64,000 nucleotides of DNA from BJGN01 sp041159865. Its GTDB lineage: Bacteria; Bacteroidota; Bacteroidia; Chitinophagales; Saprospiraceae. The position numbers were made by a program, and so were the translations under genes. Of this stretch, positions 18,012 through 27,180 are shown in pieces. Location of the stretch: contig JBEAXK010000015.1 of NCBI GenBank assembly GCA_041159865.1, positions 10,958-74,957 on the forward strand, read 5' to 3'. Position 1 is the first letter of the stretch. Each line of letters opens with the position of its first letter. The notes beneath the pieces are model-generated. The model was given only the letters and a program-made list of their open reading frames with translations, ran no database searches and was not told the DNA's origin.

Positions 18012-18767
18012 TTAAAAGATTAATTTTTTATCTCCATTTTCAGCCCCTATTTTCTCTAATTCATATCGTTTTATGACTGAAATTAACTTTTCTGCATACC
18101 TTTTATCTGTAGCGTATCCAGATGTATGTAGGCCTTTTGCCCAGGAAATAAAGTCTTCATTTCCAAAATTTTTCAGATGTTTATAACGACCCTGAGATAT
18201 TAATAAACTGTGAGCCCTGTAACTTTCCCATGCAGTAGGGAAAACAATAAAAAAATCCTTATGACTATCGTCACTGAAATTGATACAATGACCCTTTTTA
18301 CATTTACTGGAAAAACATTTGATGCCAAAATGATTATTTGCTTCTTTAACCAATCGGGAAGATCCAGTCTGACTTTCCAAGATACCTTGTGCCAGAGTAA
18401 TACTGGCAGGAATACCAAATTTTTCCTCCTCTTTGAGTGCTACATGTTTAAATCGCTCAATATATTTCTCTGTCTGATTTAACTTTTCAACTTCCTTTAG
18501 TATTTCTGTTGAAACAACATTAGATTTCGGTTTTAATTCATTATTTTCTTCTATTTTTTCATCTATCCCCAATCCAGGCATAAATGAAGCTCTATCCATG
18601 TTTATCCTGGAATCCTTTTCTACAGCATTATCTGATGCTACATTTACGTAATTTACAAAAATATAAATCATTAATACCCCAAGTAAAGCCCAATGAAACC
18701 AAAACTTAGGTGCTTTCGATGTTTTTGACCTTTCATAAGATCCATAATAAAGAGACGATTTTTTCAT
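18012..18767 (-). CDS. membrane-anchored glucosaminidase (GH73-like)
   Basis: The protein has a short cytoplasmic N-terminus, one membrane helix near residues 27-43 (FHWALLGVLMIYIFVNYV), a linker, and a glucosaminidase domain. That domain contains PASITLAQGILESQTGSSR with the presumed catalytic glutamate, then NNHFGIKC and the closing GYATDKRYAEKLISVI. Such enzymes cleave the glycan strands of peptidoglycan during growth or division. It is 251 residues and has no LysM repeat. Its start is 57 bp from the end of the T9SS cargo gene upstream. Confidence 0.87.
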   Translation of the reverse strand: MKKSSLYYGSYERSKTSKAPKFWFHWALLGVLMIYIFVNYVNVASDNAVEKDSRINMDRASFMPGLGIDEKIEENNELKPKSNVVSTEILKEVEKLNQTEKYIERFKHVALKEEEKFGIPASITLAQGILESQTGSSRLVKEANNHFGIKCFSSKCKKGHCINFSDDSHKDFFIVFPTAWESYRAHSLLISQGRYKHLKNFGNEDFISWAKGLHTSGYATDKRYAEKLISVIKRYELEKIGAENGDKKLIF

Positions 18768-18824
18768 GGCGCATATATTTAAAACAAATATAAAACAATT
18801 TGTTTTAAATAAAAGAAAAATGTT

Positions 18825-20480
18825 TTATTTTTTTAAATATAATCGGGTTTGTGTAGCTCCAGTAGCGAGACGTACCCTAATTGCATATACTCCAACAGGT
18901 AACTCAGGAGATAAACTGATAAAATTATCCCCTTTATGGAGAGTCCCTCTGTAAACAATTCTCTGATCAAACCAAATGATTACTTCTCCATTTTCTTGAA
19001 ATCCAATTAGGTGAATTTGACCATCTCCAGGATTTGGGAATAAACTAAAAAAGGGAATTTCAATTTTTTCTTTTACGGATGTTACAGATAAAGGAAAATA
19101 CCCCAAAAAACCACTATATCTGTTAGAAAAGGGCAAATCATCGCTTTTTACTTCAACTTTTCCCCTGTAAACACCAGAAAACAATAAAGATTGCTTATCG
19201 AACTGTTTAAATAGAACAGGAAATGCATTCCCATCACCCGAAAAAGTGTATATAGACTGAGGCTTACCCTCTGTTATCGTCCATTGTGAAATAAACGAAT
19301 GAAAAGAATTCAGGGGTTCCAAAGGGTCCCCTTGCCATTTTAACTTACCTAAAGAATAGCCACCTAACCAAATAAAATGATCAGATTTATAAATAGCCAA
19401 AGGAGCCTGAACATTTTCACCCCCCAGGATAGAAGCCCATTTTAAATTTCCAAAAAAATTTGTTTTCAATATAAAAATATCTGATAATCCGTCCTGTGAT
19501 TGCAGAACCGTATTCTCTCCTATTTTCATAACTCCAGCAAGTGCTCCAGACAAATAAATATCTCCATTTTTCTCATCCATGTAAGTAACCAAAACTCTTT
19601 GTTCGTAAACACCTCCTATTTTTGAAAGTTTTTCCAATCCCAGTCCATCTCTTTTAAGTTGAACCAGAAATATATCCCAATCTCTGGTTAAAGCAATTTC
19701 CGTGAGGGAGTCAACTACAATATCCCGATCAAAATTTCCTGCTATAAAAATAGAATTTCCCCAGATATGCAAGGAAACAGCGTACGCCTGATTCACAGAA
19801 ATACTTCCAGAAAATGCCCTTACTTTTTTAACTTTCCCAGTTAGAATATCAAGGATTCCTACAAAAACAGAAGATTCACCTATTCCAAGGAGCGTTTGTC
19901 CATCGTCAAAAACAATATTATCATGAAAGCTGCCACAGAGTATAATTTCATCTTTAGATTCGTCCAACAGCATTTCACCCCAGTCTTTCCAGCTACTTCC
20001 TTGAAAAAGAGAAATCCATAATACCTCTCCCTTTTCATTTATTCTGGCTAGAAAGATAGCCTTAGAATTACCCTCCGTTACCAAGATCCTTTGCCCAAGT
20101 TGAATCCGTTCTGTAAAACTTCCAGCCAGGATTAATTCGCCATTTGCCAAGTATTTTACATCAAATAAAATATCATTTCTCGAACCTCCCCAAGACAGAA
20201 TCAGATTAAATCGTCCTTCCTTCCATTTTCCCAAAAAAATATCATTTTCCCCCTCAGATGACCAGATTTTCGAATTATCCTTCCAAATACCCTTATAATT
20301 TCCTGCTGCAAGGGTATCTCCATCCGAATTCTTAAAGAAGGAGACCATTTCAATATCTCCATCTATAGACAGGATATATGGAATTTTGAGTCCCTGAGCA
20401 TTCAATGGCTTAATATTAATAAAAAGGAGTAGCAGGAATAAGAGCACAAATGTTGAAAATTGCTGTAATTTGCTGTCCAT
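18825..20480 (-). CDS. T9SS type A sorting-domain protein with beta-propeller-like repeats
   Basis: A signal peptide starting MDSKLQQFSTFVLLFLLLL is followed by repeated beta-strand units (for example DIFILKTNFFGNLKWASILGG and the related IFLARINEKGEVLWISLFQG), like the SBBP repeats of Bacteroidota surface proteins. The last 80 or so residues form a T9SS sorting domain: FPNPGDGQIHLIG, a middle strand, and a basic end RLYLKK. It is therefore predicted to be exported through the outer membrane and anchored or released. I preferred the ATG at 20480 over 20498 because it begins the signal peptide. Only 35 bp separate it from the divergent TPR lipoprotein. The ligand or function is unknown. Confidence 0.85.
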   Translation of the reverse strand: MDSKLQQFSTFVLLFLLLLFINIKPLNAQGLKIPYILSIDGDIEMVSFFKNSDGDTLAAGNYKGIWKDNSKIWSSEGENDIFLGKWKEGRFNLILSWGGSRNDILFDVKYLANGELILAGSFTERIQLGQRILVTEGNSKAIFLARINEKGEVLWISLFQGSSWKDWGEMLLDESKDEIILCGSFHDNIVFDDGQTLLGIGESSVFVGILDILTGKVKKVRAFSGSISVNQAYAVSLHIWGNSIFIAGNFDRDIVVDSLTEIALTRDWDIFLVQLKRDGLGLEKLSKIGGVYEQRVLVTYMDEKNGDIYLSGALAGVMKIGENTVLQSQDGLSDIFILKTNFFGNLKWASILGGENVQAPLAIYKSDHFIWLGGYSLGKLKWQGDPLEPLNSFHSFISQWTITEGKPQSIYTFSGDGNAFPVLFKQFDKQSLLFSGVYRGKVEVKSDDLPFSNRYSGFLGYFPLSVTSVKEKIEIPFFSLFPNPGDGQIHLIGFQENGEVIIWFDQRIVYRGTLHKGDNFISLSPELPVGVYAIRVRLATGATQTRLYLKK

Positions 20481-20515
20481 AACTAAATGTCTGATCAATG
20501 TCCTATATAGTTAGA

Positions 20516-21520
20516 ATGGAAAAAGACCTCGTCAAGTTTACCTTTATTACCTTATTATTTATTTATGGCTGCAAAAATAAAAATACGCAGGCATTTCCTT
20601 CAAATCTTTCATCCTTTGACAAAAAACTTGAAAATATAAATCAAGCGATAAAAGAGGCAGCAAAGAAGGATAGTTTATACATTGAAAGAGGCATTATTTT
20701 TTTAGAAAACGAAAAATATGAAGAGGCTATTGTAGATTTTATGTATGCTTGGAAACTGGATTCTTCTCATCCAAAAGCTTTACATAAATTATCTGAAACC
20801 TATTTAGCTTATTTTAAATCATATGAGGCGCTTCAAATATTAAAAGAAGCAAGCAAAAGATTCCCAGAATCTGCAGAAACAATGCGACAGCTTGCTAAAC
20901 TGCAACTTATTTTAAAGCAATATGAGGAAGGATTCAGATCGCTGGAAAAGGCAAGAAAGATAGGTGATGGAATACCTGAAACCGCTTTTTTAACGGGTTT
21001 ATTTTTCAAAGAAACGGGTGATACTGCCAGAGCCATTAATAGTTTACAGGAAGCCATTGAAGGTGATCCCGATATTGAGGATGCATGGATTATACTGGGG
21101 CAGCTACAAGAAGCAAAAGGCAATCTTATTGCAGGAAAATATTACGAATCTGCTTTGCAGCGAGATCCAAATAATGAACAAGCCTTGATGGCAAAAGCCA
21201 ATTTCCTGGCAAGGAATAATGATTTGGTTGGAGCCCTTTTGATATTCAAAAAAATGCAAAAACTTGACTCTCAAAATGTTGACTCCTATTTTAATGCAGG
21301 ATTGATTTATCTCGACTTGGATTCAATTAAAGAAGCATCTCTCTCTTTTAACAAAGCTGTTTCTTTAAATCCTCTGCTTGTAGAAGGTCAATATTATTGT
21401 GGCTTGAGTGCAGAATGGTTAGGAGAATTTGAAAAAGCAAGAAAATTCTATCAAACGGCTCTCCGGCTCGCTCCTGACTACAAAGACCCACAAGAAGGAC
21501 TAATTCGTATAAATAAATAA
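20516..21520 (+). CDS. TPR-repeat lipoprotein
   Basis: The product begins MEKDLVKFTFITLLFIYGC, a lipoprotein signal with the cysteine at residue 19, and then carries about seven tetratricopeptide repeats (for instance SLYIERGIIFLENEKYEEAIVDF and LVEGQYYCGLSAEWLGEFEKA). TPR lipoproteins scaffold protein complexes in the periplasm or outer membrane; some in this phylum serve gliding or type IX secretion, but nothing here proves that. The start at 20516 is preferred over 20498 because the extra residues would precede the signal peptide. Confidence 0.85.
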   Translation: MEKDLVKFTFITLLFIYGCKNKNTQAFPSNLSSFDKKLENINQAIKEAAKKDSLYIERGIIFLENEKYEEAIVDFMYAWKLDSSHPKALHKLSETYLAYFKSYEALQILKEASKRFPESAETMRQLAKLQLILKQYEEGFRSLEKARKIGDGIPETAFLTGLFFKETGDTARAINSLQEAIEGDPDIEDAWIILGQLQEAKGNLIAGKYYESALQRDPNNEQALMAKANFLARNNDLVGALLIFKKMQKLDSQNVDSYFNAGLIYLDLDSIKEASLSFNKAVSLNPLLVEGQYYCGLSAEWLGEFEKARKFYQTALRLAPDYKDPQEGLIRINK

Positions 21521-21573
21521 CCTTTTTTACTGAAACACCTTATAATATCGTATATTGTATTAAATACTCAATT

Positions 21574-22983
21574 ATGAAATTAACCTTTTGCGGAGGTGTT
21601 CAGGATGTAACAGGAAGTTCTCACTTGGTTACCTTGGATAGTGGATATACCCTTTTATTAGATTGTGGTCTTTATCAAGGCAACCGACCCGAAATGGAAA
21701 ATTTTAATCAGGAATGGCTTTTTGATCCATCAAAAATAGACTGCCTGATACTTTCACATGCACATATTGATCATTGTGGACGAATTCCAAAATTAGTAAA
21801 GGATGGTTTCAAAGGAAGTATTTATTGTACCCATGCCACTCGGGATTTAGCTCATATTTTATTGTTAGATAGTGCCTTCATTCAAGAAAAAGATGCTGAA
21901 TTTTTCCATAAAAGAAGGTCTCGAAATGCTGGCTATCAAGATCGTGATTTCCATGAACCATTATATAGAAGTAAAGATGTAGCACCCGCTCTAGAACTTT
22001 TTATTACCGTTGGCTACGATAGATGGATAACCATAAACGAACAAGTCTCTTTCCTGTTTTCTGATGCAGGGCATATTCTTGGAAGTGCTGGCGTGACCCT
22101 ACGTATCATTGAAAATAAAATAGAGAAATTACTTGGATTTACAGGAGATATAGGTCGCCCGGAAAGACCTATTTTGAGGGATCCTAAACCACTTCCTCCC
22201 GTTGACTTTTTAATATCAGAGTCAACATACGGAAATAAAGAACATGATTCTAATCCCAGAGAAATGGAAAAATTTCTTCAGATTTTAACAGAAACATGTG
22301 TTGAAAAAGGAGGCAAAGTGATTATTCCAGCCTTTAGCGTTGGCAGAACCCAGGAGTTGCTGTTTATTTTAGACCAACTTGAAAACGAGGGTAAATTACC
22401 CCTCGTTCCTGTTTTTGTTGACAGCCCTTTAGCTGTCAATGCTACCATGGTTTATGCTTCTCATCCTGAATGCTTTGATGAGGATTTAACAGAATATTTA
22501 CTAATGGATGACAATCCTTTTGGATTTAAAAGACTTAAATATATTCGAAAACAAGCAGATTCCATGACCTTAAATGAATTAAAAGGTCCCGCTATCATCA
22601 TAAGTGCTTCAGGCATGATTAATGCTGGAAGAATAAAACATCATGTAGCACATGCTATTGAAAATCCAAATAATACTATTTTAATCGTAGGATATTGCTC
22701 CCCCTTTACCCCAGGTGGAAAGTTGCGTGCAGGTGCTGAATACATTTATTTGCTGGGGCATAAAATGGAAGTCAAAGCTAATATTGAAGTTTTAGATTCC
22801 TTTTCCGCACATGGGGATAGACTTGAAATGCTCGAATATCTTAAAAATCAAAAGGGACAGGTGAAAAAACTATTTTTAGTTCATGGGGAACACGAAGCGA
22901 AAAAGGAATTCGCCAGATTGTTATCCACTTACGGTCTTCCAGAAGCCATTATACCAACTTCAGGTGAAGAATTTATTATGTAG
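21574..22983 (+). CDS. beta-CASP metallo-beta-lactamase-fold RNA nuclease
   Basis: This 469-residue protein is of the CPSF73/YSH1-like MBL family. The zinc motif HxHxDH is clear in LSHAHIDHCG, and later ligands appear in GHILGSAG and GFTGDIGR. The beta-CASP cap has FISESTYG-like LISESTYGN, IPAFSVGRTQELL, the PVFVDSPLA segment and the C-terminal FSAHGDR and FLVHGE motifs. Family members are 5'-3' exo- or endoribonucleases. It is convergent with the next gene, with two bases between the stop codons. Confidence 0.92.
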   Translation: MKLTFCGGVQDVTGSSHLVTLDSGYTLLLDCGLYQGNRPEMENFNQEWLFDPSKIDCLILSHAHIDHCGRIPKLVKDGFKGSIYCTHATRDLAHILLLDSAFIQEKDAEFFHKRRSRNAGYQDRDFHEPLYRSKDVAPALELFITVGYDRWITINEQVSFLFSDAGHILGSAGVTLRIIENKIEKLLGFTGDIGRPERPILRDPKPLPPVDFLISESTYGNKEHDSNPREMEKFLQILTETCVEKGGKVIIPAFSVGRTQELLFILDQLENEGKLPLVPVFVDSPLAVNATMVYASHPECFDEDLTEYLLMDDNPFGFKRLKYIRKQADSMTLNELKGPAIIISASGMINAGRIKHHVAHAIENPNNTILIVGYCSPFTPGGKLRAGAEYIYLLGHKMEVKANIEVLDSFSAHGDRLEMLEYLKNQKGQVKKLFLVHGEHEAKKEFARLLSTYGLPEAIIPTSGEEFIM

Positions 22984-22985
22984 AA

Positions 22986-23708
22986 TTACTTATTGCTTTG
23001 AATCTTATTTAAGAGTAACTGTGCCTTTATGAGGAAGTCCGCATGATGATTATTCCATTCATTATAAATCATCATAAGACGAGCTGCATCCCAGGCAGCT
23101 GATTTAGGGACAATTTGTCTGGCAGCAATTGGGTGCAGCCAATATTCAAGATTATTACTCTTCAAATGTGATTTATCCAACCTAAAATTAATGATAACGG
23201 ATAATTTATTTAAAGAAAACAAATATTCAGTTGTTTTATTTAACTCTTTCTGAAGATCAATAACATTCCAGTTACCAAAATCAGCACCGCAACGCTCACA
23301 CAAAAAAAGATCTCTGCGACCATCAAAAACGATAAGATCATCAAAATCATATTTATGAAAATTCTTATCTAAAAAATTTCTAATGTGTAATTTGGCATTC
23401 TTTAGTTTATTAAATTCAAAAGAAAGGCGATCTTCAGATAATTTGAAATTTTCGTCAAAAGGCTTGGTTTGACCTGTATTAAGGTTGAAAACCTCTTTAT
23501 TCCTGGACAATGTATGTCCTAATTCATTAATTTCAGAATATACATTAACAATGTCTACAGGTGCATTGTTAATCCAGCTTTCAAGAAAAAGCTTTTTAGA
23601 TCCAATTTCAAATACTAAAAAAGCAATTTCACTGATTGCATAGAAATTAGGATATCCTCCATAGATATTACCATATTTAAGCTCCAAAAAGGCTATATTC
23701 CTATTCAC
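22986..23708 (-). CDS. DnaQ/RNase-H-fold exonuclease-like protein with altered catalytic residues
   Basis: I do not recognise a named family, but the 240-residue sequence follows the order of a DEDDh exonuclease. An N-terminal strand with YAISEIAFLVF resembles the ExoI region, IVFDGRRDLFL (Asp133) resembles ExoII, and the C-terminal HPIAARQ...AAWDAARLM (Asp207) resembles the HxxxxxDA ExoIII motif. The DxE of ExoI appears as ELK (Glu9, Lys11), so two-metal catalysis looks compromised. CERC at 137-140 hints at an extra metal site. It may be an inactive nucleic-acid-binding relative. A TAGCTTTG box (minus strand, 23843-23850) could be its promoter. Confidence 0.55.
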   Translation of the reverse strand: MNRNIAFLELKYGNIYGGYPNFYAISEIAFLVFEIGSKKLFLESWINNAPVDIVNVYSEINELGHTLSRNKEVFNLNTGQTKPFDENFKLSEDRLSFEFNKLKNAKLHIRNFLDKNFHKYDFDDLIVFDGRRDLFLCERCGADFGNWNVIDLQKELNKTTEYLFSLNKLSVIINFRLDKSHLKSNNLEYWLHPIAARQIVPKSAAWDAARLMMIYNEWNNHHADFLIKAQLLLNKIQSNK

Positions 23709-24033
23709 TTTTTGTGTGTATTCTGGGTTTCGGATTTACCAAGACCACCTTGAGAAAAACCGGGAAAAAATTTTCGTTTGCAAGATAAAAAAAAACAACA
23801 AATAATTTGCATTAATGTTGCTTTAAATATTTTTAAATAAAACAAAGCTATTTGATTAACAAACTATTAAATGCAAAAAGGCTCTAAAATAGTTATCTAA
23901 AAAAAATAATTTTTAGGGTTTTAGAAAAATCGTATACCCTTGGATTTTCCTAAAAATCATCTTGTCTTTCTGCCCATTAAATAATTAAAGGTAAAAATCC
24001 CATTTAAAATAATCATTTTTAAATAAATGAGAA
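23709..24033. other. 325-bp AT-rich intergenic region with an inverted repeat
   Basis: No coding frame is convincing here. On the minus strand TAGCTTTG (23843-23850) is a perfect TAnnTTTG box for the gene ending at 22986, though the nearest TTTG lies 23 bases away, farther than usual. A 9-bp inverted repeat, ATTTTTAGG at 23909-23917 and CCTAAAAAT at 23949-23957, could form a weak hairpin downstream of hflX. Otherwise the region is long A/T runs. Confidence 0.4.
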
Positions 24034-25248
24034 TCACCATTTTTTTGCCTGATAAGGATAGCGAATTTTATATTGATCTTTTATTAGTTCCAGTAACTTT
24101 TTACGAAAAACATCCATATTTTCCTTCCTTTCAGCAGAAATTAGCAACGGAAGAATCGTTTCACTTTGCTCCCATTTTTTCAATAAACTGGATACGACCT
24201 CCTCTTTACCCTCCTCGTCCAGTAGTTCATCGAAATATTTTTCCCTGTAAAGATCAAATTTATTAAGGATAAGCCAGGTTGGTTTTTCAGTAACACCTAA
24301 ATCGAGCAACGTTTGGTTTACGGTAGCGATATGGTCTTCATGTTGAGGGTGGGCAACATCCACAACATGGATCAGTATGTCACTTTCTCTTACTTCATCG
24401 AGTGTTGATTTAAAACTTTCGACAAGGTGGTGCGGTAATTTTCTTATAAAACCAACGGTATCTGATAATAAAAAAGGAACATCTTCCAACACTACTTTTC
24501 GAACTGTAGTGTCTAAAGTTGCAAACAATTTATTTTCGGCAAATACATCAGATTTGCTTAACAAGTTCATTAGTGTGGACTTGCCAACATTGGTATAACC
24601 TACCAAAGCGACACGAATCAGGTCGCCCCTGCTTTTTCTCTGTGTTTCATTTTGCAAAGAAATCTTTTCCAGTTTTTTCCTCAGCAGTGTAACCTTATCT
24701 CTGACAATACGTCTGTCTGTTTCAATTTCCTTTTCACCAGGCCCTCTCATACCAATTCCTCCTTTTTGGCGCTCCAAATGCGTCCAAAGCCCTCTTAATC
24801 GGGGTAATAAATATTGCATTTGAGCCAGTTCAACCTGTGTTTTAGCTTGGGCAGTTTGAGCTCTGGACGCAAAAATATCTAAAATAAGGGTCGAGCGGTC
24901 AATAATTTTAACTTTAAGAAAAGCTTCCAGAATATTAACCTGTTTACCTGACAAGTCATCATCAAAGATGACCATATTCACATTTTCATGACTTTCGACA
25001 TAAGCTTGAATTTCTTCTAGTTTACCTTTACCAATAAAGGTACGACTATCCGGATGAATCAATTTTTGGGTAAATCTTTTCAGACATTTTGCACCAGCGG
25101 TAAGTGCTAAAAAGGCTAATTCGTCCAAGTATTCATTTACTTGTTCTTCCGTTTCTCCTTTTTGGATAAGCCCAACCAAAACCGCAAACTCCTGTTCCAC
25201 TAAGATACCCTTTTGCCCTTTTTCCCCTACATTCCAACCATTACTCAT
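24034..25248 (-). CDS. hflX: ribosome-associated GTPase HflX
   Basis: HflX is a TRAFAC GTPase that splits stalled or heat-damaged 70S ribosomes. The N-terminal HflX domain ends with LPRLRGLWTHLERQKGG and the signature GMRGPGEKEIETDRR. The G domain has G1 GYTNVGKST, G3 DTVGFI and G4 LNKFD. I chose the ATG at 25248 (MSNGWNVGEKG) because the longer frame from 25311 would overlap the upstream envC gene by 53 bp, whereas this start leaves a 10-bp gap. The product is about 404 residues, typical of the family. It is the last gene of the pyk-to-hflX minus-strand run. Confidence 0.93.
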   Translation of the reverse strand: MSNGWNVGEKGQKGILVEQEFAVLVGLIQKGETEEQVNEYLDELAFLALTAGAKCLKRFTQKLIHPDSRTFIGKGKLEEIQAYVESHENVNMVIFDDDLSGKQVNILEAFLKVKIIDRSTLILDIFASRAQTAQAKTQVELAQMQYLLPRLRGLWTHLERQKGGIGMRGPGEKEIETDRRIVRDKVTLLRKKLEKISLQNETQRKSRGDLIRVALVGYTNVGKSTLMNLLSKSDVFAENKLFATLDTTVRKVVLEDVPFLLSDTVGFIRKLPHHLVESFKSTLDEVRESDILIHVVDVAHPQHEDHIATVNQTLLDLGVTEKPTWLILNKFDLYREKYFDELLDEEGKEEVVSSLLKKWEQSETILPLLISAERKENMDVFRKKLLELIKDQYKIRYPYQAKKW

Positions 25249-25258
25249 TTCAATATAA

Positions 25259-26509
25259 TTATTGTATCCAATCGGAAGGATTAAGTCTTTGTTTTTCCTT
25301 CCATAATTCAAAATGTATTTCGGGTTTATCTTCTCCTAAAGAACCAATTGACTGATTTACACTAATCAAATCCCCTTTTTTTACATTAATTGTCTCCATA
25401 TTGGCATAAACGGTATAAAAATTATCATGTTGTACAATGACTGTATACTGATACCCTGGAACCACCTGGGTACCTACCACTTTACCTGGAAAAACTACTT
25501 TAACTGAAGCTTTAGGTGAAGTTAAAATATCGATACCATTATTTACCGTTTTCACATCTTTAAAATCAGGGTGTTGCTGTGTACCAAATGATCTGATAAT
25601 CTGTCCATCTTCCACAGGCCAGGGAAGATTTCCTTTTGCTTGTTGAAAATTGGAAAGGGAATTTAGCGGTATTGATTTTTTTTCAGATTTTGGCGCTGCG
25701 GCGTTTCTTTTTGTTATGGCGCCCATTTCCAAACGAATTACCTTTTCTATGGACTGATCCAATTTAAGCCTTTGCCTTAATTGATCTTCTAAAGAAGTAG
25801 CTAACTTTTTTTCATTCTCCTTTAAAGAAGTCAGCATGCTATTCTTGATTTTAAGTTCTTCCCCCAACTGTTCCTTCTGGCCTTTTATTGCATTTAAAAC
25901 CAACTCCTTTTCTTCTAAGGTTGCCGTCAGTTGAATTGTCTTATTTTTCAAGGTAACTTGTGTGGCATGAATTAAAGAAACCTGTCTTCTACGATAACTT
26001 TCATACTGTTTTAACAAAATAAAACGTTTGAAAAACTGGTTTATATTTTCAGATGAAAAAAGAAATGCATCTAAATTTCGATTGATTTTATTCCTCAATG
26101 CCGCTCTGACCATTTCCTTATATTCACTTTGCAACTGGTCGATATCCAGCTGAAGAGAAGTTAACACATTTCTTGTCCTGTTTATTCTAAGCTCAATATT
26201 AATAATTTCACTATTTAAGTTACTTAACAATTGTTGCCTGTTAAGAACTTGTGTTTGAAGATTTAGATAATGCTGAAGGGATTTTTCTTTGTCCTCTCTG
26301 GTTTGTTGAAGGGCCTTTGTAGTTTGTTCAATATTTTTCAATAAATCCTTTCTCCTTTCTTCCAGCTCTTTTCTGGACTGACTATAGGAGGGATGTAGAA
26401 ATAGAAATAAAAAGACGACATTAATTGCTACCAGAATACCTCTGCGGAATATCGAACCTAAGGCTGACAGGCAGATTAAATTGAACCTGATTGAAGGATA
26501 AGGTGACAT
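25259..26509 (-). CDS. EnvC-like murein hydrolase activator (degenerate M23/LytM domain)
   Basis: An N-terminal export signal (VAINVVFLFLFLHPSYSQ) is followed by a long coiled coil (about residues 45-260) and a C-terminal LytM domain (NGIDILTSPKASVKVVFPG to EIHFELW). The zinc ligands of active M23 peptidases are partly missing: the first histidine is Asn in VNNGID, and the final HxH reads EIH. This is the pattern of EnvC/NlpD, which activate amidases rather than cut peptidoglycan themselves. The start is uncertain: ATGs at 26530 or 26509 overlap the upstream DUF4292 gene by about 90-110 bp, and no later ATG precedes the signal segment. Confidence 0.82.
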   Translation of the reverse strand: MSPYPSIRFNLICLSALGSIFRRGILVAINVVFLFLFLHPSYSQSRKELEERRKDLLKNIEQTTKALQQTREDKEKSLQHYLNLQTQVLNRQQLLSNLNSEIINIELRINRTRNVLTSLQLDIDQLQSEYKEMVRAALRNKINRNLDAFLFSSENINQFFKRFILLKQYESYRRRQVSLIHATQVTLKNKTIQLTATLEEKELVLNAIKGQKEQLGEELKIKNSMLTSLKENEKKLATSLEDQLRQRLKLDQSIEKVIRLEMGAITKRNAAAPKSEKKSIPLNSLSNFQQAKGNLPWPVEDGQIIRSFGTQQHPDFKDVKTVNNGIDILTSPKASVKVVFPGKVVGTQVVPGYQYTVIVQHDNFYTVYANMETINVKKGDLISVNQSIGSLGEDKPEIHFELWKEKQRLNPSDWIQ

Positions 26510-27176
26510 GTAGGTTTCCAGTTTCGGCACTTTTAATATTCAAATCACGAAAATAAGAAAAATGTTGCTGGCTTTCTAATGCTTTATAATCTGAAAGCTT
26601 CATTATAAAATATTTATTCCCAAAAGGCTGATTCCAGTTGATGGAAGAAATTCGCTTATTAGCAAAATCCCATTCTAAGGAGATAATCCCTTCAGAAGTC
26701 AAATTCTGAATCTGCCAGGTTAACGTTTCTTTTTTAATTAATTTAAACTGAGAATACTTTTCGAGAGGTGCATTTCCAAATAACAGTGCTTGTAAATAAA
26801 AGAAATCACCTGGAATTTGATATTTATCCTGAAGGTAAGATAAAGGAAAAGACTGAAAATTATTACTCAACCTATCTAGATAATAAAATGAATCTTTTAA
26901 AATTAAGGCACGCCCCACTTCAAATCCTAATTTCCTTAATGAAACCCATACGGCACTATCTTTACGTACGCGAATAATGGCTTGCCCACTTAAGTTCATA
27001 CCTTCCGACTCCATCTGTAATTGACATCTCCCCTCCATCCAGTCAGGTAAATAGGCTGCTTTTTCAAGAAAATAGGAAGGATTTTCCTCCATATTGCCTG
27101 TTACATTTTTATTTAACTTTGGAGAGCAGGCCATTAACGTAGTAAGAAGAAAGAAGACTAAAAATAATTTTCCCAT
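26421..27176 (-). CDS. DUF4292-family lipoprotein
   Basis: The product begins MGKLFLVFFLLTTLMACSPK, a clear lipoprotein signal, and continues as a beta-rich protein (251 residues) resembling LolA/LolB-type lipid-binding folds in its strand pattern (QLQMESEGMNLSGQAIIRVRKDSAVWVSL). DUF4292 is confined to Bacteroidota and is regularly found between a TPR gene and an EnvC-type gene, as here. An envelope-biogenesis role is likely from this context but unproven. Its 3' end overlaps the assigned envC start. Confidence 0.83.
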   Translation of the reverse strand: MGKLFLVFFLLTTLMACSPKLNKNVTGNMEENPSYFLEKAAYLPDWMEGRCQLQMESEGMNLSGQAIIRVRKDSAVWVSLRKLGFEVGRALILKDSFYYLDRLSNNFQSFPLSYLQDKYQIPGDFFYLQALLFGNAPLEKYSQFKLIKKETLTWQIQNLTSEGIISLEWDFANKRISSINWNQPFGNKYFIMKLSDYKALESQQHFSYFRDLNIKSAETGNLHVTLSFNQVQFNLPVSLRFDIPQRYSGSN

Positions 27177-27180
27177 GTCA

